Shown here: piece after piece, positions 33,589 through 43,826 of the stretch
Position numbering within the stretch: the first letter of the stretch is position 1
Layout: the number at the start of each line of letters is the position of its first letter
From: Acidovorax sp. A1169
GTDB lineage: Bacteria > Pseudomonadota > Gammaproteobacteria > Burkholderiales > Burkholderiaceae_C
DNA length: 64,000 nucleotides
Reading direction: 5' to 3'
Assembly (NCBI RefSeq): GCF_030704685.1
Contig: NZ_JAUZDX010000001.1
Coordinates: 558,001 to 622,000 of the forward strand
Position numbers and translations under genes: made by a program
Notes under the pieces: generated by a model
The model's database searches: none
What the model saw: only the letters and a program-made list of their open reading frames with translations
What the model was told of the DNA's origin: nothing

Positions 33589-34362
33589 ATGTTGGCAAGC
33601 CATCGCCCCGCCACGCAGACGGTGGGCATCCTGGGCGGCATGGGGCCGGCAGCGGGCGCTGATTTCGCGCGCCTGTTCGTGCAGGCCTGCGGGGAGCGCA
33701 TGGCGCAGCTGGGCATTCCCGTGCACGACCAGGCCTACCCCGAGCACTGGCTGGCGCAGGTGCCCATCCCCGACCGCACGAATGCCCTGGGGGATACGCG
33801 CCAGGGCGCGCACCAGCCCGCCGAGCCCATGCTGCAGGCCACCGGCCGGCTGGCTGCGCTGGGCGCGCGCGCGGTGGCCATTGCCTGCAACACCGCTCAT
33901 GCCTGGCATGGTTTGCTGCAGCAGCGCTTTCCGCAGCTGGTGGTGCTGCATGGCGTGCAGGAGGTGGTGGCCGGCCTGGCGGCGCGCCAGGTGCGCGGCG
34001 TGGGCCTGCTGGCCACGCGCGGCGCCTATGACGCCGGGCTGTACCAGGGCGAGCTGGAGCGGGCGGGCATCGCCTGCTGCCTGCCCACCCTGGCCGAACG
34101 CGAAGAGCTCATGCAGGGCATCTACGACGGGGTGAAGGCGGGCGACTATGCCCTGGCGCGTGAGCGCTTCGGGTCGGTGGCCCTGGCGCTGCAGCAGCGC
34201 CATGGCATCGGCACCCTCGTCATGGGTTGCACGGAGATACCGCTGGCACTGGAGGAAAGCCCGGCGCTGCCAGGCTTGTCGCTGGTCAATCCCTCGGCCG
34301 TGCTGGCGGCTGCGCTGGCGCGCCAGGCCTACCTGGTGGACACGGTGCCGACCGCCGCCTGA
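33589..34362 (+). CDS. Aspartate/glutamate racemase family protein
   Basis: The 257-residue cytosolic enzyme inverts L and D forms of acidic amino acids by a two-base, PLP-free mechanism. Both catalytic cysteines are present: Cys100 in AIACNTAHAW and Cys214 in VMGCTEIPL. The N-terminal VGILGGMGPAAG is the family signature. It lies 14 bases after binding-protein copy A with AAGGAGCCCC before the ATG, so the two are co-transcribed. With the D-amino acid dehydrogenase it could link D- and L-aspartate or glutamate pools. Confidence 0.9.
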   Translation: MLASHRPATQTVGILGGMGPAAGADFARLFVQACGERMAQLGIPVHDQAYPEHWLAQVPIPDRTNALGDTRQGAHQPAEPMLQATGRLAALGARAVAIACNTAHAWHGLLQQRFPQLVVLHGVQEVVAGLAARQVRGVGLLATRGAYDAGLYQGELERAGIACCLPTLAEREELMQGIYDGVKAGDYALARERFGSVALALQQRHGIGTLVMGCTEIPLALEESPALPGLSLVNPSAVLAAALARQAYLVDTVPTAA

Positions 34363-34455
34363 TACCGAGCCTTCCCTCCCTCGGCAGTGCGGCTGCCGTT
34401 GCACTCGCAAGCCCGCGCTTCGCAGGCCGGCTGTATTTTTCAAGGTGATCGCGAC

Positions 34456-35409
34456 ATGACTTCTGCATCCCAGTCCTTGTGGAGCCGCCGGCGTGTCCGC
34501 CTGCCTGCGGCATCGGCCCTGTACCTGCTGGCCGCATCGGCAGGAAGCGTGCTGGCGCAGATCCCGCTCCCTGCCACCGCCAAGCCGCCCGCTGGCGCCC
34601 TGCAACGCATCCAGGCGCGCGGCAGCGTGGTCATCGGGCACCGCGAATCGTCCGTGCCCCTGTCCTATGTGGCAGACGGCGTGCCCATGGGCTACAGCGT
34701 CGATGTCTGCCGCAGCATTGCGCAGGCACTGGGCCGGCATCTCCACTTGCGCGAGACCCGGGTGGATTACCGCCAGGTCACGTCCAGCACCCGCTTCGAC
34801 GCCATCGAAAGGGGCGAGGTCGATCTCGAATGCGGCTCCACCACCAACACTGCGGCACGCCGCCAGCGCGTGGCCTTCACCATCCCGCACTTTGTCGCGT
34901 CCTCGCGCATGGTGGTGCTCAGCAGCCAACCCTATGAGCGCATCGAGGACCTGGATGGCAAGGTCGTGGCGTCGACCACCGGCACCACCAACATCGACTC
35001 GCTGGCGAAGGAGGCGTTGGCCAAGTCCGTGCGCATCCGCATCGAGCCGGCAGCGGACCACGCGCAGGGCTTTGCCTGGGTGGTGCAAGGCAAGGTGCAA
35101 GCCTTTGCCATGGACGACGTGCTGCTGTTCGGCCTGCGCGCCAGCCACGGCCGGCCCGAGGACCTCAAGGTGATCGGCAAGCCCATGACCATCGAGCCCT
35201 ATGCCATTGCCTTCGAGAAGAACAACCCCGAGCTCAAGGCGGTGGTGGATGCGGAACTGCGACGCCTCATCCAGACGCGGGAGCTGCACCGCCTCTACGG
35301 CAAATGGTTCACCGCGCCCATCCCGCCGCGCGGCATCAACCTGGGCATGCGCATGCCGCACCTGCTCGTGGATTCGCTCAAGTACCCGACCGACTACGTC
35401 CCCCAGTAG
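34456..35409 (+). CDS. Amino-acid ABC transporter substrate-binding protein (GltI-like), copy B
   Basis: The 317-residue protein has an N-terminal signal ([21 protein letters not shown]) and is a diverged paralogue of copy A. The shared blocks are [56 protein letters not shown] and [16 protein letters not shown]. The ligand-contact core is kept while the surface differs, suggesting a different ligand range. Again no permease genes are adjacent. It follows the racemase by 93 bases. Confidence 0.88.
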   Translation: MTSASQSLWSRRRVRLPAASALYLLAASAGSVLAQIPLPATAKPPAGALQRIQARGSVVIGHRESSVPLSYVADGVPMGYSVDVCRSIAQALGRHLHLRETRVDYRQVTSSTRFDAIERGEVDLECGSTTNTAARRQRVAFTIPHFVASSRMVVLSSQPYERIEDLDGKVVASTTGTTNIDSLAKEALAKSVRIRIEPAADHAQGFAWVVQGKVQAFAMDDVLLFGLRASHGRPEDLKVIGKPMTIEPYAIAFEKNNPELKAVVDAELRRLIQTRELHRLYGKWFTAPIPPRGINLGMRMPHLLVDSLKYPTDYVPQ

Positions 35410-35488
35410 GCCTGGGCGGTGGCAGCCGCCGCGCAAACCGCCTAGACTGCGCGCTCGCCTTGTCCCATTTACCCATTGGAGATCAACG

Positions 35489-36385
35489 ATGCTGAGCGAC
35501 GACCACCGACAGGATACCGAGGCCCTGCTGCCCGGCCGTACCACCGAAGCCGGCGCCACGCGCCGCCTGGCCCTGCAGACGGCCATCGGCCTGGGCTATG
35601 CCGCCGCCGCCGCGCCGCTGATGGCGCAGACAGCCATCGCCACCCCTGCCGACGGCCTGACGGCGGGTGAGGTCAGCTTCACCGTGGGCGGCTTCAAGGT
35701 GCCCGCCTACCGCGCGGCGCCTGCGGGCAAGACCGGCCTGCCCGTGGTGCTGGTGATCCAGGAGATCTTCGGCGTGCACGAGTACATCGCCGACACCTGC
35801 CGCCGCTTCGCCAAGGCCGGCTACCTGGCCATCGCTCCACAGCTCTATGCGCGCCAGGGCGATGCCTCCAAGTACACCGAGGCTGCCAAGCTCATGGCCG
35901 AGATTGTCTCCAAGGTGCCCGATGCGCAGGTGATGGCCGACCTTGACGGTGCCGTTGCCTGGGCCACCGCCAACGGCGGCGACGCTGCACGCATCGGCAT
36001 CACCGGCTTTTGCTGGGGTGGCCGCATCACCTGGCTGTATGCAGCGCATGGCCCGGTCAAGGCCGGGGTGGCATGGTACGGACGCCTGGTGGGCCAGGCC
36101 AGCGACCTCACGCCCAAGCACCCCGTGGAGATCGCGCCCATCCTCAAGGCGCCGGTGCTCGGCCTGTACGGTGAAAAAGACACCGGCATCCCCCTTGACA
36201 CGATTGATAAGATGAAAGCCGCCTTGGCAGGTGGCACTGCCGCCGCCAAGGCTTCGGAATTCGTGGTGTACCCTGACGCGCCGCATGCCTTCCACGCCGA
36301 CTACCGCCCCAGCTACCGCAAGGAAGCGGCCGATGATGGCTGGAAGCGTGCGCTGGCCTGGTTCAAGGCGAACGGCGTCGTCTGA
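35489..36385 (+). CDS. Dienelactone hydrolase family protein, probably exported
   Basis: The 298-residue protein has a 50-residue N-terminal extension with twin arginines and a hydrophobic core ([24 protein letters not shown]), which looks like a Tat signal. The hydrolase domain follows: [22 protein letters not shown], the nucleophile Cys175 in GFCWGG, an Asp in YGEKDTGIP and His in PHAFHAD. The Cys-Asp-His triad is that of dienelactone hydrolases, which open 4-carboxymethylenebutenolide. An exported location is unusual for a catabolic enzyme of this type and suggests another ester substrate. Confidence 0.88.
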   Translation: MLSDDHRQDTEALLPGRTTEAGATRRLALQTAIGLGYAAAAAPLMAQTAIATPADGLTAGEVSFTVGGFKVPAYRAAPAGKTGLPVVLVIQEIFGVHEYIADTCRRFAKAGYLAIAPQLYARQGDASKYTEAAKLMAEIVSKVPDAQVMADLDGAVAWATANGGDAARIGITGFCWGGRITWLYAAHGPVKAGVAWYGRLVGQASDLTPKHPVEIAPILKAPVLGLYGEKDTGIPLDTIDKMKAALAGGTAAAKASEFVVYPDAPHAFHADYRPSYRKEAADDGWKRALAWFKANGVV

Positions 36386-36406
36386 CCGGCCGCTCTCCTA
36401 CAATCA

Positions 36407-36438
36407 GCCGCCCCTGCATTCAAGGGGCGGCTTTTTTT
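36407..36438 (+). terminator. Intrinsic terminator after the dienelactone hydrolase gene
   Basis: GCCGCCCCT (36407-36415) pairs with AGGGGCGGC (36423-36431) around a 7-base loop and is followed by seven T. It lies 21 bases after the stop codon. Confidence 0.92.
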
Positions 36439-36507
36439 GAGCCCGTGGTGCCACCCGATTGACACAAAAATCAATCCCTCTCGCTCAATGGACGGGCACG
36501 TAAAGCC

Positions 36508-37326
36508 ATGACTCTGATAGCAATCATTTTGGCCACCCTGGCTGCCGGCATCGGCAGCGTGTGGCTGGCCGCGCTGCTCATGCGCATGGGCCTTGGCGGC
36601 CGCACGGACAGCGTGGGGCCCCAGCACCTCTTGAGCCTGGCGGCCGGCGCGCTGCTGGCCACCGCCTTCATGCACCTCTTGCCCGAGGCCTTCGAGAGCC
36701 AGGCCGGAGCGCATGACCTGTTCGCCACGCTGCTGATCGGCGTGGTCTTCTTCTTCCTGCTGGACAAGGCGGAGCTCTGGCACCACGGGCATGAGCACAG
36801 CCACGCGGCGCCGGACCCGACCCTGCACGCAGAACACGACCATGCCCATGGGCATGATCACCACCACGCCCCGCGCACGGGCGGCTGGGCCGTGCTCACG
36901 GGCGACAGCGTGCACTGTTTTGGTGACGGCATCCTGATCGCATCGGCCTTCATGGCCGACATCCGGCTGGGCATGATCGCCGCCGTCTCGGTGCTCGCGC
37001 ACGAGGTGCCGCACCACATGGGCGACCTCGTGGTGCTGCGCCAGACCAGCCCCAACCGGCGCATGGCGCTGGTCAAGGTGTCGCTGGCGGGCGCCGTCAC
37101 AGCGCTGGGCGGCATCGTCGGCTACTACCTCGTGGGGCAGTTGCAGGACCTGCTGCCCTACTTCCTGGCCGTGGCATCGAGCAGTTTCATCTACGTCGCC
37201 CTGGCCGACCTGATTCCCCAGTTGCAAAAGCGCCTGTCCGCGCGCGAAACCGTGGCGCAGATCGCCTGGCTGATTGCCGGCATGGTCATCGTTACCCTCG
37301 TCAGCGGCGCGGCCCATGCGCATTAG
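36508..37326 (+). CDS. ZIP family divalent metal transporter
   Basis: The 272-residue inner-membrane protein has eight predicted helices. Between helices III and IV is a His-rich loop (HHGHEHSHAAPD and HDHAHGHDHHH), typical of zinc transporters. The metal-path motifs are HLLPEAFE (helix II), VHCFGDGILIA (IV) and AHEVPHHMGD (V). ZIP proteins bring Zn or related ions into the cytosol. No Zur site was recognised upstream. It is preceded by a terminator and so is probably monocistronic. Confidence 0.92.
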   Translation: MTLIAIILATLAAGIGSVWLAALLMRMGLGGRTDSVGPQHLLSLAAGALLATAFMHLLPEAFESQAGAHDLFATLLIGVVFFFLLDKAELWHHGHEHSHAAPDPTLHAEHDHAHGHDHHHAPRTGGWAVLTGDSVHCFGDGILIASAFMADIRLGMIAAVSVLAHEVPHHMGDLVVLRQTSPNRRMALVKVSLAGAVTALGGIVGYYLVGQLQDLLPYFLAVASSSFIYVALADLIPQLQKRLSARETVAQIAWLIAGMVIVTLVSGAAHAH

Positions 37327-37341
37327 AGAAGCCTGAGCGGG

Positions 37342-38091
37342 CTACCGCGCCAATTCCTCGCGCACGGCCGCCACCTGCCGGCGCGAGACGGTGAGCACCT
37401 CCGTCATGCCCTGCAGGCGCACGGCCCAGCCGTCGCCTTCCTCGGGGTCGTAGTGCTTTTCGAGGGCGCGCACGGCGCGCCGGGCCACCAGCGCATTGCG
37501 GTGGATGCGCAGGAAGCGCGTGGGGTAGCGCGCCTCCAGCTCGCTCAGCGCGCCGTCCATGATGTAGCTGCGCGTGGCGGTGCGCACCGTCACGTACTTC
37601 TGCTCGGCCTTGAAATACAGCACCTCGGCCAGCGGCAGGCGTTCGGTGCGGCCCCGGTCCTGAATCACCAGCGCCTCGCCATCGGCGGCCGAAGGGGCCA
37701 CCGGGCTGTGCGTGGGGCGGGTGGTGCGCTGCACCTTGGCCAGGGCCTGCTGCAGGCGCTCGCGCCGCACCGGCTTGGTCAGGTAGTCCACCGCATCGAG
37801 CTCGAAGGCATTCACCGCATGGTCGGCATGCGCGGTCACAAACACCACGGCCGGTGGGCGCGCCAGCGCCTGCAGGGCGTGCGCCAGGCCCAGGCCGTCC
37901 TGTCCTGGCATGTGGATGTCCAGCAGCACCAGGTCGAAGGCGCTGCCCCCGGTGGGCCCCAGCAACGCCATGGCTTCGCCGGCATTACCGGCTTCGGACA
38001 CGGTGGTGTGCAGTGTCTCGGCGCAGTCGCCCAGCAGGGTGCGCAGGCGGCTGCGGGCCAAGGCTTCGTCGTCAACGATGAGAATGTTCAT
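37342..38091 (-). CDS. LytTR-type response regulator (AlgR family)
   Basis: The 249-residue protein has a receiver domain with acidic residues at 7-8, the phosphoacceptor Asp58 (LVLLDIHMPGQDG), Thr in FVTAHAD and Lys in YLTKPV. A LytTR DNA-binding domain follows (about 140-249: VLYFKAEQKYVTVRT, RFLRIHRNALV). Its start overlaps the end of the kinase gene by four bases (ATGA). AlgR in Pseudomonas controls alginate and twitching motility; the targets here are unknown. Confidence 0.92.
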   Translation of the reverse strand: MNILIVDDEALARSRLRTLLGDCAETLHTTVSEAGNAGEAMALLGPTGGSAFDLVLLDIHMPGQDGLGLAHALQALARPPAVVFVTAHADHAVNAFELDAVDYLTKPVRRERLQQALAKVQRTTRPTHSPVAPSAADGEALVIQDRGRTERLPLAEVLYFKAEQKYVTVRTATRSYIMDGALSELEARYPTRFLRIHRNALVARRAVRALEKHYDPEEGDGWAVRLQGMTEVLTVSRRQVAAVREELAR

Positions 38092-39272
38092 GGCGCGGCA
38101 TTGCGGGTAGGAGCGGAAGGAGGCGGGGTAGAGGAGGGGGACGTCGCGGGCCGGCCATGCCGCCTCGGGCGCCGGGATACGCGGGCCGGTGCACCCTGCA
38201 CGGGCAGGGAGATGCGCACCTGGTAGAGGCCATCGAGCACCCCGGCGCTGAATTCACCCTGCACATCATGCAGCAGGGCCAGGCGCGCGCGCACATTGGC
38301 CAGGGCGATGCCGTGGCCGCGCGGCACGTCGTGGTAGCGGATGTCGCTGGCGGGCAGGGTGTTGGTGATGCGTACCACCACGCGGTTGCCGCGCAGCTCG
38401 GTCATCACCTTGAGCTTGCCGCCGCGCGGGCTGGGTTCCACGCCGTGCTTGACGGCATTCTCCACCAGCGGCTGCAGCAGCAGGGGCGGCAGGCGGGCGC
38501 TGTCGGTGCGCGGGTCCAGGCTCCACTGCACCTGCAGGCGCTTGCCAAAGCGCACCTCCTCGATGCCCAGGTAGCGGCGCGCCAGGGTGATCTCCTCGGC
38601 CAGCGTGGTCGATTCGCCCTGCTCGACGAGCGCCACGCGGAACAGGTCGCTCAGGTCTTCCAGCAGCGATTCGGCCTTGGCGGGCTCCTTGCGCACCAGC
38701 GCGATCGCGCTGTTGAGCGTGTTGAACAGAAAGTGCGGGCGAATGCGCGACTGCAGCTCGGTCAGGCGTGCCGTGGTGGCCGCCGGGGTGCGCCCGCGCG
38801 CACGCAGGACCAGGGCCGCAACCAGCAGGGCCGCGAGCAGGGCCCCCGTGGCGGCACTGGCCACCCAGGGCGAGCGCTCGGCCACGCCGGCCAGCGTGAG
38901 CATGGCGCAGGCGTACAGGCCGGCCAGTGCCCCCAGGGCCACGCCGGCCGCATACTGCGGGCCGGTGCGCAGGTTCTGCAGCACCGTCTTCAAGCTGCAG
39001 GCCGTGATCAGCCAGGCCAGCGTGGCCGGCAGGGCGCCGCCCGTAACCAGGGCCATGCTGGCCAGCCACTGTGCCGGGTTCTGGGCGCCGAACAGGGTGC
39101 CCACGCCCACCACGACCTCGACGAACAGCACGGCCCGCAGCACCACGCCAACCTGGCAGGCGTCGAACACCAGCGCCCTTCCGGCAGGGGGCTGGCCACT
39201 GCGCGAAGGGCCTCTGGACGGGTCCGATTCGGCGTCGGGAGGCGGGGTCGATAAAATTTGGGTGTTTTGCAT
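38088..39272 (-). CDS. Sensor histidine kinase, AlgZ/LytS-like (His_kinase family)
   Basis: The 394-residue membrane protein has four hydrophobic segments between residues 40 and 157 and no large periplasmic domain. The phosphoacceptor box [14 protein letters not shown] (His180) and the ATP-binding N box [13 protein letters not shown] with [13 protein letters not shown] identify the LytS/AlgZ type of kinase. The C-terminal tail is Arg/Pro/Ser-rich. It pairs with the overlapping downstream AlgR-like regulator. It is divergent from argH, with 51 bases between start codons. Confidence 0.9.
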   Translation of the reverse strand: MQNTQILSTPPPDAESDPSRGPSRSGQPPAGRALVFDACQVGVVLRAVLFVEVVVGVGTLFGAQNPAQWLASMALVTGGALPATLAWLITACSLKTVLQNLRTGPQYAAGVALGALAGLYACAMLTLAGVAERSPWVASAATGALLAALLVAALVLRARGRTPAATTARLTELQSRIRPHFLFNTLNSAIALVRKEPAKAESLLEDLSDLFRVALVEQGESTTLAEEITLARRYLGIEEVRFGKRLQVQWSLDPRTDSARLPPLLLQPLVENAVKHGVEPSPRGGKLKVMTELRGNRVVVRITNTLPASDIRYHDVPRGHGIALANVRARLALLHDVQGEFSAGVLDGLYQVRISLPVQGAPARVSRRPRRHGRPATSPSSTPPPSAPTRNAAP

Positions 39273-39323
39273 TGCGGCATCCGGGTGTTCCGGGTGTCAG
39301 AACTACCGGATTATTGCCCTCCC

Positions 39324-40793
<1,470 letters not shown>

Positions 40794-40828
40794 CTCCTGG
40801 CTGGGTGTATTTCTTGCATGGTGAGGTA

Positions 40829-40844
40829 ACCGCCTACCGGCGGT
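40829..40844 (+). other. Small hairpin after argH
   Basis: ACCGCC and GGCGGT pair around a TACC loop 36 bases past the argH stop. There is no T-run, so it is at best a weak or factor-assisted terminator. Confidence 0.3.
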
Positions 40845-40847
40845 GCA

Positions 40848-40875
40848 TGACAGCGCAGCAGCGTGGGGCTACGAT
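40848..40875 (+). promoter_or_regulatory. Sigma-70 promoter for the third Bug receptor gene, upstream of the MITE
   Basis: TGACAG (40848-40853) and TACGAT (40870-40875) are 16 bases apart. The predicted transcription start near 40882 is about a dozen bases before the left end of the mobile element, so the element would be transcribed as part of the 5' leader. No better promoter was found between the element and ATG 41189. Confidence 0.5.
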
Positions 40876-40894
40876 CCTCGCCTGTTGCATCTAA

Positions 40895-41161
40895 GAACGT
40901 GTTTACGATCTTTATGGGGCCGCGTTGGGGCGCAATCGGGATGAGTGGATGCTTCGGGTGCGCCGCATGGGCTCATGCCCATGCAAGCAGCCGGAGCGTC
41001 CAATCGCCCGATTTCGCCCCAACCCTTCGGGCAAGTGCCTTGCCGGGCGGTCTGCTGCCTTGCGGCGCTTGTTGATAGCCGAGCTATCAACTGCGCACCG
41101 CGCCTTGCACCCCATCCCGGCAAGGCTCATGCGCGGCCCCATAAAGATCGTAAACACGTTC
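40895..41161. mobile_element. MITE (267 bp) with 30 bp perfect terminal inverted repeats and nested hairpins
   Basis: The terminal repeats 40895-40924 and 41132-41161 are perfect 30-base inverted copies, beginning GAACGTGTTTACGATC. The element is flanked by TAA on both sides (40892-40894 and 41162-41164), which fits a 3-base target duplication as made by some IS5-family (IS1031-type) transposases; CTAA would also fit. No transposase frame exists. Inside are two lobes: 40925-40940 with 41007-41022 (16 bases, one mismatch) around an 8 bp hairpin at 40965-40984, and 41038-41047 with 41116-41125 (10 bases, perfect) around a 9 bp hairpin at 41071-41091. Short frames inside it are artefacts. Confidence 0.85.
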
Positions 41162-41188
41162 TAATTACCTATCCGCTGGAGCCCTCGC

Positions 41189-42175
41189 ATGACCTCGCCT
41201 CGCCGCCGCCTTCTCGTCAATACCCTGCGCACCGGTGCGCTGCTCCTGGGCCTTGCGGCTGCAGGCCTGGCATCGGCCCAGCCCAAGCCGATCCGGTTGC
41301 TGGTGGGTTTCCCTGCTGGCGGTGGTACCGATGCCATCGCGCGCACCCTGGCCGAAAAGCTCAAGGACGAGCTCGGCACCTCGGTGGTGGTCGAGAACAA
41401 GCCCGGCGCAGGCGGGCAGATCGCCGCCCAGACCCTCAAGGCCGGCCCGGCGGATGGCACGGTGTTGTTTCTTACCCACGACCACACCATCTCCATCCTG
41501 CCCCAGGTGGTGAAGAACGCCGGCTTCGATCCCGCGCGTGATTTCATCCCAGTGGTCGGCATCGCCACCTTCGTCAATGCCTTCGCCGTCTCGGGTGGCA
41601 CGCCCGCCAAGTCGTTTGCCGAGTACGTCAGCTGGGTCAAGAGCGCCGGTGGCGGCAAGGGCGCCGTGGGTATCCCTGCCCCGGCATCTACCCCGGAATT
41701 CCTGGTGAAGCTGGTGGGCGGCAAGTTCGGCATCGACCTGGTGTCGGCACCCTACCGCGGCAGTGCGCCCATGATGGCCGACATGCTGGGCAACCAGATC
41801 GGTGCCGGCGTGGCCTCCATCCCCGATTTCATCGAGAACCACAAGGCTGGCAAGGTGCGCGTGGTGGCCGTGCTGGGCAAGGCCCGCCAGGCCGCCATGC
41901 CCGATGTGCCCACCTTCGACGAACTGGGCCTCAAGGGCTTCGAGGACCTGCCCTACTACGGCATCTATGCCCCCACCGGCACGCCGCAGAAGTTCGTCAC
42001 GGATTTCTCCAACGCCGTGGCCAAGGTGATCGCCATGCCCGAGGTGCGCGACCACCTCACGGCCATGGGCCTGACCGTGGGCCATATGTCGCCCACGCAG
42101 TTCGCCACGCGCGAAAAGGCCTATACCGCCGCCTGGACCAAGATCATCAAGGACACCGGCTTTGTGGCCCAGTAA
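41189..42175 (+). CDS. Tripartite tricarboxylate transporter receptor (Bug/TctC family), copy 3
   Basis: The 328-residue exported binding protein has an RRR-containing signal peptide (TGALLLGLAAAGLASAQ), then PIRLLVGFPAGGGTDAIART and VVVENKPGAGGQIAAQTLKA, the family ligand loops. It differs from copies 1 and 2 at 10288-12427 and is not linked to tctAB genes. ATG 41189 is 27 bases from the right end of the MITE and has GGAG nine bases upstream. Its expression probably passes through the MITE hairpins. Confidence 0.9.
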   Translation: MTSPRRRLLVNTLRTGALLLGLAAAGLASAQPKPIRLLVGFPAGGGTDAIARTLAEKLKDELGTSVVVENKPGAGGQIAAQTLKAGPADGTVLFLTHDHTISILPQVVKNAGFDPARDFIPVVGIATFVNAFAVSGGTPAKSFAEYVSWVKSAGGGKGAVGIPAPASTPEFLVKLVGGKFGIDLVSAPYRGSAPMMADMLGNQIGAGVASIPDFIENHKAGKVRVVAVLGKARQAAMPDVPTFDELGLKGFEDLPYYGIYAPTGTPQKFVTDFSNAVAKVIAMPEVRDHLTAMGLTVGHMSPTQFATREKAYTAAWTKIIKDTGFVAQ

Positions 42176-42216
42176 TCCGTCCTGCCTGAGCAGGTAGGCA
42201 CCGCCTCCACCCCTCC

Positions 42217-43680
42217 ATGCCTGCCGCCCGCCTGCCCGCCCACTGGCTCCGGTCCCGCTACCTGCCCTTGATCGTTGGCCTGGGCAGCTGTGCATTGGCC
42301 ATGCTGCTGGCCTGGGTGGTGATCGACATCTCGCACACCAAGGCGCGCACCGAGATCGTGGCCCGCGGGCAGACCCATCTGCTCGAGATCCGCGACCGGC
42401 TGGACCGCCAGTTGCAGAGCACGCTGTCGGTACCCGAGACCGTGGCCGCCTTCGTGGCCGCCCAGGGCCATATGTCGCCCGAGATCTTCGCCTCGGTGGT
42501 GGGGCGGCTGCTGGAGAGCCAGCGCAACATCCGCAACCTGGCGCTGGCGCCGGACAACGTCATCAGCGACATCTACCCGCGCCTGGGCAACGAGAAGGCC
42601 CTGGGCCTGCGCTACCTGGAGAACCCGCAGCAGCGCGGCGCGGTGGAGCGCGCCATCCAGACCCGCCGCACGGTGGTGGCCGGGCCGATCCCGCTGGTGC
42701 AGGGCGGGCTGGGCATCGTGAGCCGCACGCCGGTGTACCTGTCCAGCGTGCCCGGCACCGCCTCTGTGGCCGAGCCGCGTTTCTGGGGCATTGTGTCGCT
42801 GGCCGTTAATGCCGACACCCTGTTCACCGACGTGGGGCTCAACACCGAACAGATGGGCTTTCAGGTCGCTGCGCGCGGTCTTGACGCCATGGGCGCCCAG
42901 GGGGCAGTGTTCGTGGGCCGCGCCGGTCTGTTTGACGAAAACCCGGTCACGCTCGACGTGCCCCTGCCCGGAGGGGGCAACTGGATCCTGGGTGCCGTGC
43001 CGGTGGGTGGCTGGAAGTCCGCCGGCAGCGCGCCCGCCCTTGTGGTGACGCTGTCGTATGTCTTCGCGCTGCTTCTGGGCCTGCTCAGTGCCTGGCTGGT
43101 GCGGGCCCACCAGCTCGTGCTGGCGCTGGCCAGCCACGATCGCCTTACGGGGCTGCCCAACCGGCGCCTGTTCGATGACCGCCTGTCCCAGGCCGTGCTG
43201 GCCGCCTACCGCGATCGCCGCGCCGGCGCGCTGCTGCTGGTGGACCTCGACGGCTTCAAGGCCATCAACGACAGCATGGGCCACGGCAGCGGCGACCAGG
43301 TGCTGGTGCGGGTAGGCCAGCGCCTGGCGGGCTTGGCCCGTGGCAATGACACGGCTGCACGGCTGGGGGGCGACGAGTTCGCACTGGTGTTGAATGCGGT
43401 GACTTCGCCGCAGGCCGCGATGGAAATCGCCCAGCGGGTCATCCTGGACATGTTGGCACCCATCGGCCTGGACAACGGCGAGCATGTGCGCATCGGTGTC
43501 AGCATCGGTGTGGCTGTGTTCCAGGGCGACGCGGCCGAGGCTCTCCCGGCGCTGATCGACCGGGCCGACCAGGCGCTGTATGCCAGCAAGCGCACCGGCA
43601 AGGGCAAGGCCACGCTGGCCGCTCCGGCCGAGCTGCACACCTATGCGACGCAGCCGCAGAACAGCTCCACCATGCCGTGA
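42217..43680 (+). CDS. Diguanylate cyclase with CHASE-like sensor domain and GGDEF
   Basis: The 487-residue membrane protein makes cyclic di-GMP from GTP. One helix near residues 14-38 is followed by a periplasmic domain (about 40-270) with QSTLSVPETVAAFVAAQG and LALAPDNVISDIYP, which resembles CHASE sensors. A second helix near 275-297 leads to a GGDEF domain with SHDRLTGLPNRRLFDDRL and the active site GGDEF near residue 385. The inhibitory RxxD site is present (RGND, five residues before GGDEF), so product feedback is expected. Its ligand is unknown. It follows the Bug receptor gene by 41 bases. Confidence 0.9.
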   Translation: MPAARLPAHWLRSRYLPLIVGLGSCALAMLLAWVVIDISHTKARTEIVARGQTHLLEIRDRLDRQLQSTLSVPETVAAFVAAQGHMSPEIFASVVGRLLESQRNIRNLALAPDNVISDIYPRLGNEKALGLRYLENPQQRGAVERAIQTRRTVVAGPIPLVQGGLGIVSRTPVYLSSVPGTASVAEPRFWGIVSLAVNADTLFTDVGLNTEQMGFQVAARGLDAMGAQGAVFVGRAGLFDENPVTLDVPLPGGGNWILGAVPVGGWKSAGSAPALVVTLSYVFALLLGLLSAWLVRAHQLVLALASHDRLTGLPNRRLFDDRLSQAVLAAYRDRRAGALLLVDLDGFKAINDSMGHGSGDQVLVRVGQRLAGLARGNDTAARLGGDEFALVLNAVTSPQAAMEIAQRVILDMLAPIGLDNGEHVRIGVSIGVAVFQGDAAEALPALIDRADQALYASKRTGKGKATLAAPAELHTYATQPQNSSTMP

Positions 43681-43826
43681 ACCATCCATCCGGATGGCTG
43701 TGGCAGTGCCCATGGCTGGATTGGCATGACGGGCCAGCCGAAGTTGTAAAACATGGGGTGGCTGCGGTGAAATTGCCGAAAATGGCCCCATCTGATAACG
43801 ATGTCCCACTTCCTGGAATCCATGCC

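Noticed and set aside
40863-41164. Several 70-84 residue frames on both strands around the MITE
   Set aside because: They arise from the inverted repeats (the same MFTIF-like start appears on both strands) and have no ribosome binding sites.
41597-41640. Possible frameshift in the third Bug receptor gene
   Set aside because: The frame is continuous from 41189 to 42175 with family motifs throughout; nothing is broken.
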